From contig CM074139.1 in assembly GCA_037178625.1 (NCBI GenBank), positions 496,001-560,000 of the forward strand: DNA of 64,000 bases. The letters run 5' to 3'. Positions within the stretch are counted from its first letter, which is position 1; each line of letters begins with the position of its first letter. This document shows, piece after piece, positions 62,568 to 64,000 of the stretch. The notes below the pieces were generated by a model. The model was given only the letters and a program-made list of their open reading frames with translations. It was not told the DNA's origin and searched no databases. Both the position numbers and the translations under genes were made by a program. The stretch is from Skeletonema tropicum (Eukaryota; Bacillariophyta; Thalassiosirophyceae; Thalassiosirales; Thalassiosiraceae).

Positions 62568-64000
62568 ATGACACTGCCCAAACTCTCCGCAGCGCTCACC
62601 CTTCTCCTCGCCGCCAATGCCTCGGCTGCGGCATCATCATCATTTAGCACCTCGTCTGAAACCAATCAAGAGTGGTATGTCGCCCAACAAGCCAGAACCT
62701 TTTGGCACCGCATTAAGCTCTCTAGAGAAACAACTGCCATCGACGAGGAGGCTACCGACACAACGACATCATCATCATCCGGTGTCGAACGTCACCTATC
62801 CTACAGCAATCTAGCCGCGGCACGTAAATCACACTCCTTCACTAAACTTCAAAAGCATCAACCCCCCTCCCCGGTGGATGTTATCAACTCACTCAGTGAA
62901 TACGATCAATTCTGGATTGAAGTCAAACCCGAGTCCTCTCCATCCTCCTCCTCCTCTCGATCCGGCAGCAGCAGCAGCGGTTCCTCCTACTCTGTTTCAT
63001 CACGCTCATCCTCCTCCACCTCAAACCGTCGCACGGGACCATGCGTCTGGTCCGAATGCGCCCTCGACAACGTCGACGACGAATACACCGGTGACAATCG
63101 CGACGGTGATTCCCAATGGTACCAATTCCGCACACAAGAATTTTGTGCCAATGCCGCCTACTCCCTCTACGGACGCAAGAAGGGTGATCCATGGGGCAGG
63201 TTTGGAGAGTGTACCCAACGACATTTTATTAATTCCTTCTTTACCTATGGGGGGAGTGATAATTTGTTAAAGGCTGTGATGGGGGGACAGCGTCCGACGG
63301 TGTATTATAAGAATAGTGGGGCGTATAGTAATGCCGATTGTGTGGCGGGGAATAATGGATATTATTCGACATTGGGGTGTTCGGCGAGTGGAGAGTTTAT
63401 CATTGCAGATTTTGGGGGGAATACGTGTGATGGGAATTACTTCAAGGGGGGGATGGAGAGTTTTAGTGGGTACAATGCGAATTTTCGGAATATCAAGTGT
63501 CAGGGGATGGAGGCGAGTGGGTCGGAGAGGAATGCGTTGTATACCCTGTTGCAGAACTCGTGGGCGTGTGATGTTCGGACGTTTGGTGATGCTTGTCCTG
63601 ATCCGTATCAGAAAAAGGGGTATTATGAGTATGCATTGCAGACTGCACAGGCTGGAGGCAACCCTATCCGGGCGTACAATCATTTGGTGTGGAAGGATGA
63701 GTTGAGGGGGTTTAGTTTTGTCTTGTTGGCAGTTTCAGGACTGTTTTTGTTTGCCGCCTTTTCGATTAAGCAGTGTGTCATCAAGAAGCAACCGGGTTCT
63801 CTTGCCGCGTCTACGTTTGATGATGAGGTTTCTCCCAATGCGTCTGCTATGACGTCTGGCTCATTTAGGATTGAATTGGAAGATGGTGGTAGATTGAAGA
63901 ATGTGATGGAAAGACTTAGTAACAAGACTCTTAACACTGCAGCATGGTTGCAATGGAAGGTTGGGAAGGGCCAGAAACCTGAACCCGAGCGTACCTTCCA
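62568..64000 (+). CDS. Secreted single-pass membrane protein, partial (runs off window)
   Basis: The frame is open from ATG 62568 to the window end, at least 477 residues, without a stop. The signal peptide is MTLPKLSAALTLLLAANASA. A Ser-rich linker (PSSSSSRSGSSSSGSSYSV) precedes a Cys-rich ectodomain (GPCVWSECALDNVDD, EFCANAAYSLYG, DCVAGNNGYYSTLGC, NTCDGNYF, DACPDPYQ). A transmembrane helix (FSFVLLAVSGLFLFAAFSI) follows, with a Cys/Lys border and a cytoplasmic tail of at least 80 residues. The layout parallels the opposite gene at 59749-61892, but overall similarity looks low. Cell-surface or secretory-pathway location is inferred. Third-position bias shifts from C-rich early to G/T-rich later without a frame change. 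Confidence 0.85.
   Translation, partial: MTLPKLSAALTLLLAANASAAASSSFSTSSETNQEWYVAQQARTFWHRIKLSRETTAIDEEATDTTTSSSSGVERHLSYSNLAAARKSHSFTKLQKHQPPSPVDVINSLSEYDQFWIEVKPESSPSSSSSRSGSSSSGSSYSVSSRSSSSTSNRRTGPCVWSECALDNVDDEYTGDNRDGDSQWYQFRTQEFCANAAYSLYGRKKGDPWGRFGECTQRHFINSFFTYGGSDNLLKAVMGGQRPTVYYKNSGAYSNADCVAGNNGYYSTLGCSASGEFIIADFGGNTCDGNYFKGGMESFSGYNANFRNIKCQGMEASGSERNALYTLLQNSWACDVRTFGDACPDPYQKKGYYEYALQTAQAGGNPIRAYNHLVWKDELRGFSFVLLAVSGLFLFAAFSIKQCVIKKQPGSLAASTFDDEVSPNASAMTSGSFRIELEDGGRLKNVMERLSNKTLNTAAWLQWKVGKGQKPEPERTF

Noticed and set aside
62617..63705. Several overlapping short ORFs at the window end
   Set aside because: One continuous plus frame from 62568 to 64000 with signal peptide, Cys pattern and membrane helix explains the region; the others are shadows.
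1..64000. tRNA, rRNA or CRISPR
   Set aside because: No cloverleaf with a T-loop GTTCRA box, rRNA core or regularly spaced repeat array was seen; the GTTCGA-like string near 20209 lacks a matching cloverleaf.

Overview
The window is nuclear DNA of a eukaryote, most probably a diatom or close stramenopile relative. The reasons are: short GT-AG introns (86-259 bp) that restore reading frames when removed; proteins padded with Asn, Ser, His and Gln runs; signal peptides followed by a plastid-type Ala-Phe junction on a phosphoglycolate phosphatase; and divergently or convergently packed genes next to dense retrotransposon blocks. I saw no tRNA, rRNA or CRISPR array.

Layout. 1-5254: 3' part of a non-LTR retrotransposon (element A, copy 1), inserted in a Ty3/Gypsy pol remnant (5255-7783). 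8365-9260: a frameshifted coiled-coil gene. 9983-15131 (minus): a RING plus tandem-BRCT, BRCA1-like gene with one intron. 15132-20958: a gene-poor repeat field with a 512-bp inverted-repeat element, a 236-bp repeat pair, and LTR-like repeats R1 and R2. 20959-31003: a secreted cysteine-repeat gene split by a complete 9.06-kb copy of element A (minus strand, 19-bp target duplication). 32188-48544: a tandem pair of single-pass membrane-protein genes. The first is split by a second non-LTR retrotransposon (element B, 17-bp target duplication). B is itself split inside its reverse transcriptase by a 3.2-kb terminal-inverted-repeat element with a 7-bp target duplication.

48831-64000 is ordinary gene-dense DNA: a cytochrome P450, a plastid phosphoglycolate phosphatase, a thioredoxin-like gene with one in-frame stop, a small membrane protein, a large fusion of an alpha-L-rhamnosidase-like domain with a five-bladed-propeller glycosidase-like domain, and two divergent secreted or membrane genes. 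The last of these runs off the window.

The most notable system is element A. It is a two-ORF non-LTR retrotransposon joining AP endonuclease, reverse transcriptase, RNase H, a zinc motif and a C-terminal Ulp1-like (C48) cysteine peptidase. The peptidase has the His, Asp, Gln and Cys residues at exactly the spacing of yeast Ulp1. Its two ORFs overlap as TAATG, its 3' UTR carries three adjacent hairpins, and two almost identical copies lie in inverted orientation. The TIR element inside B is the second lead: its coding content looks like an internally deleted transposase of a group I cannot assign.
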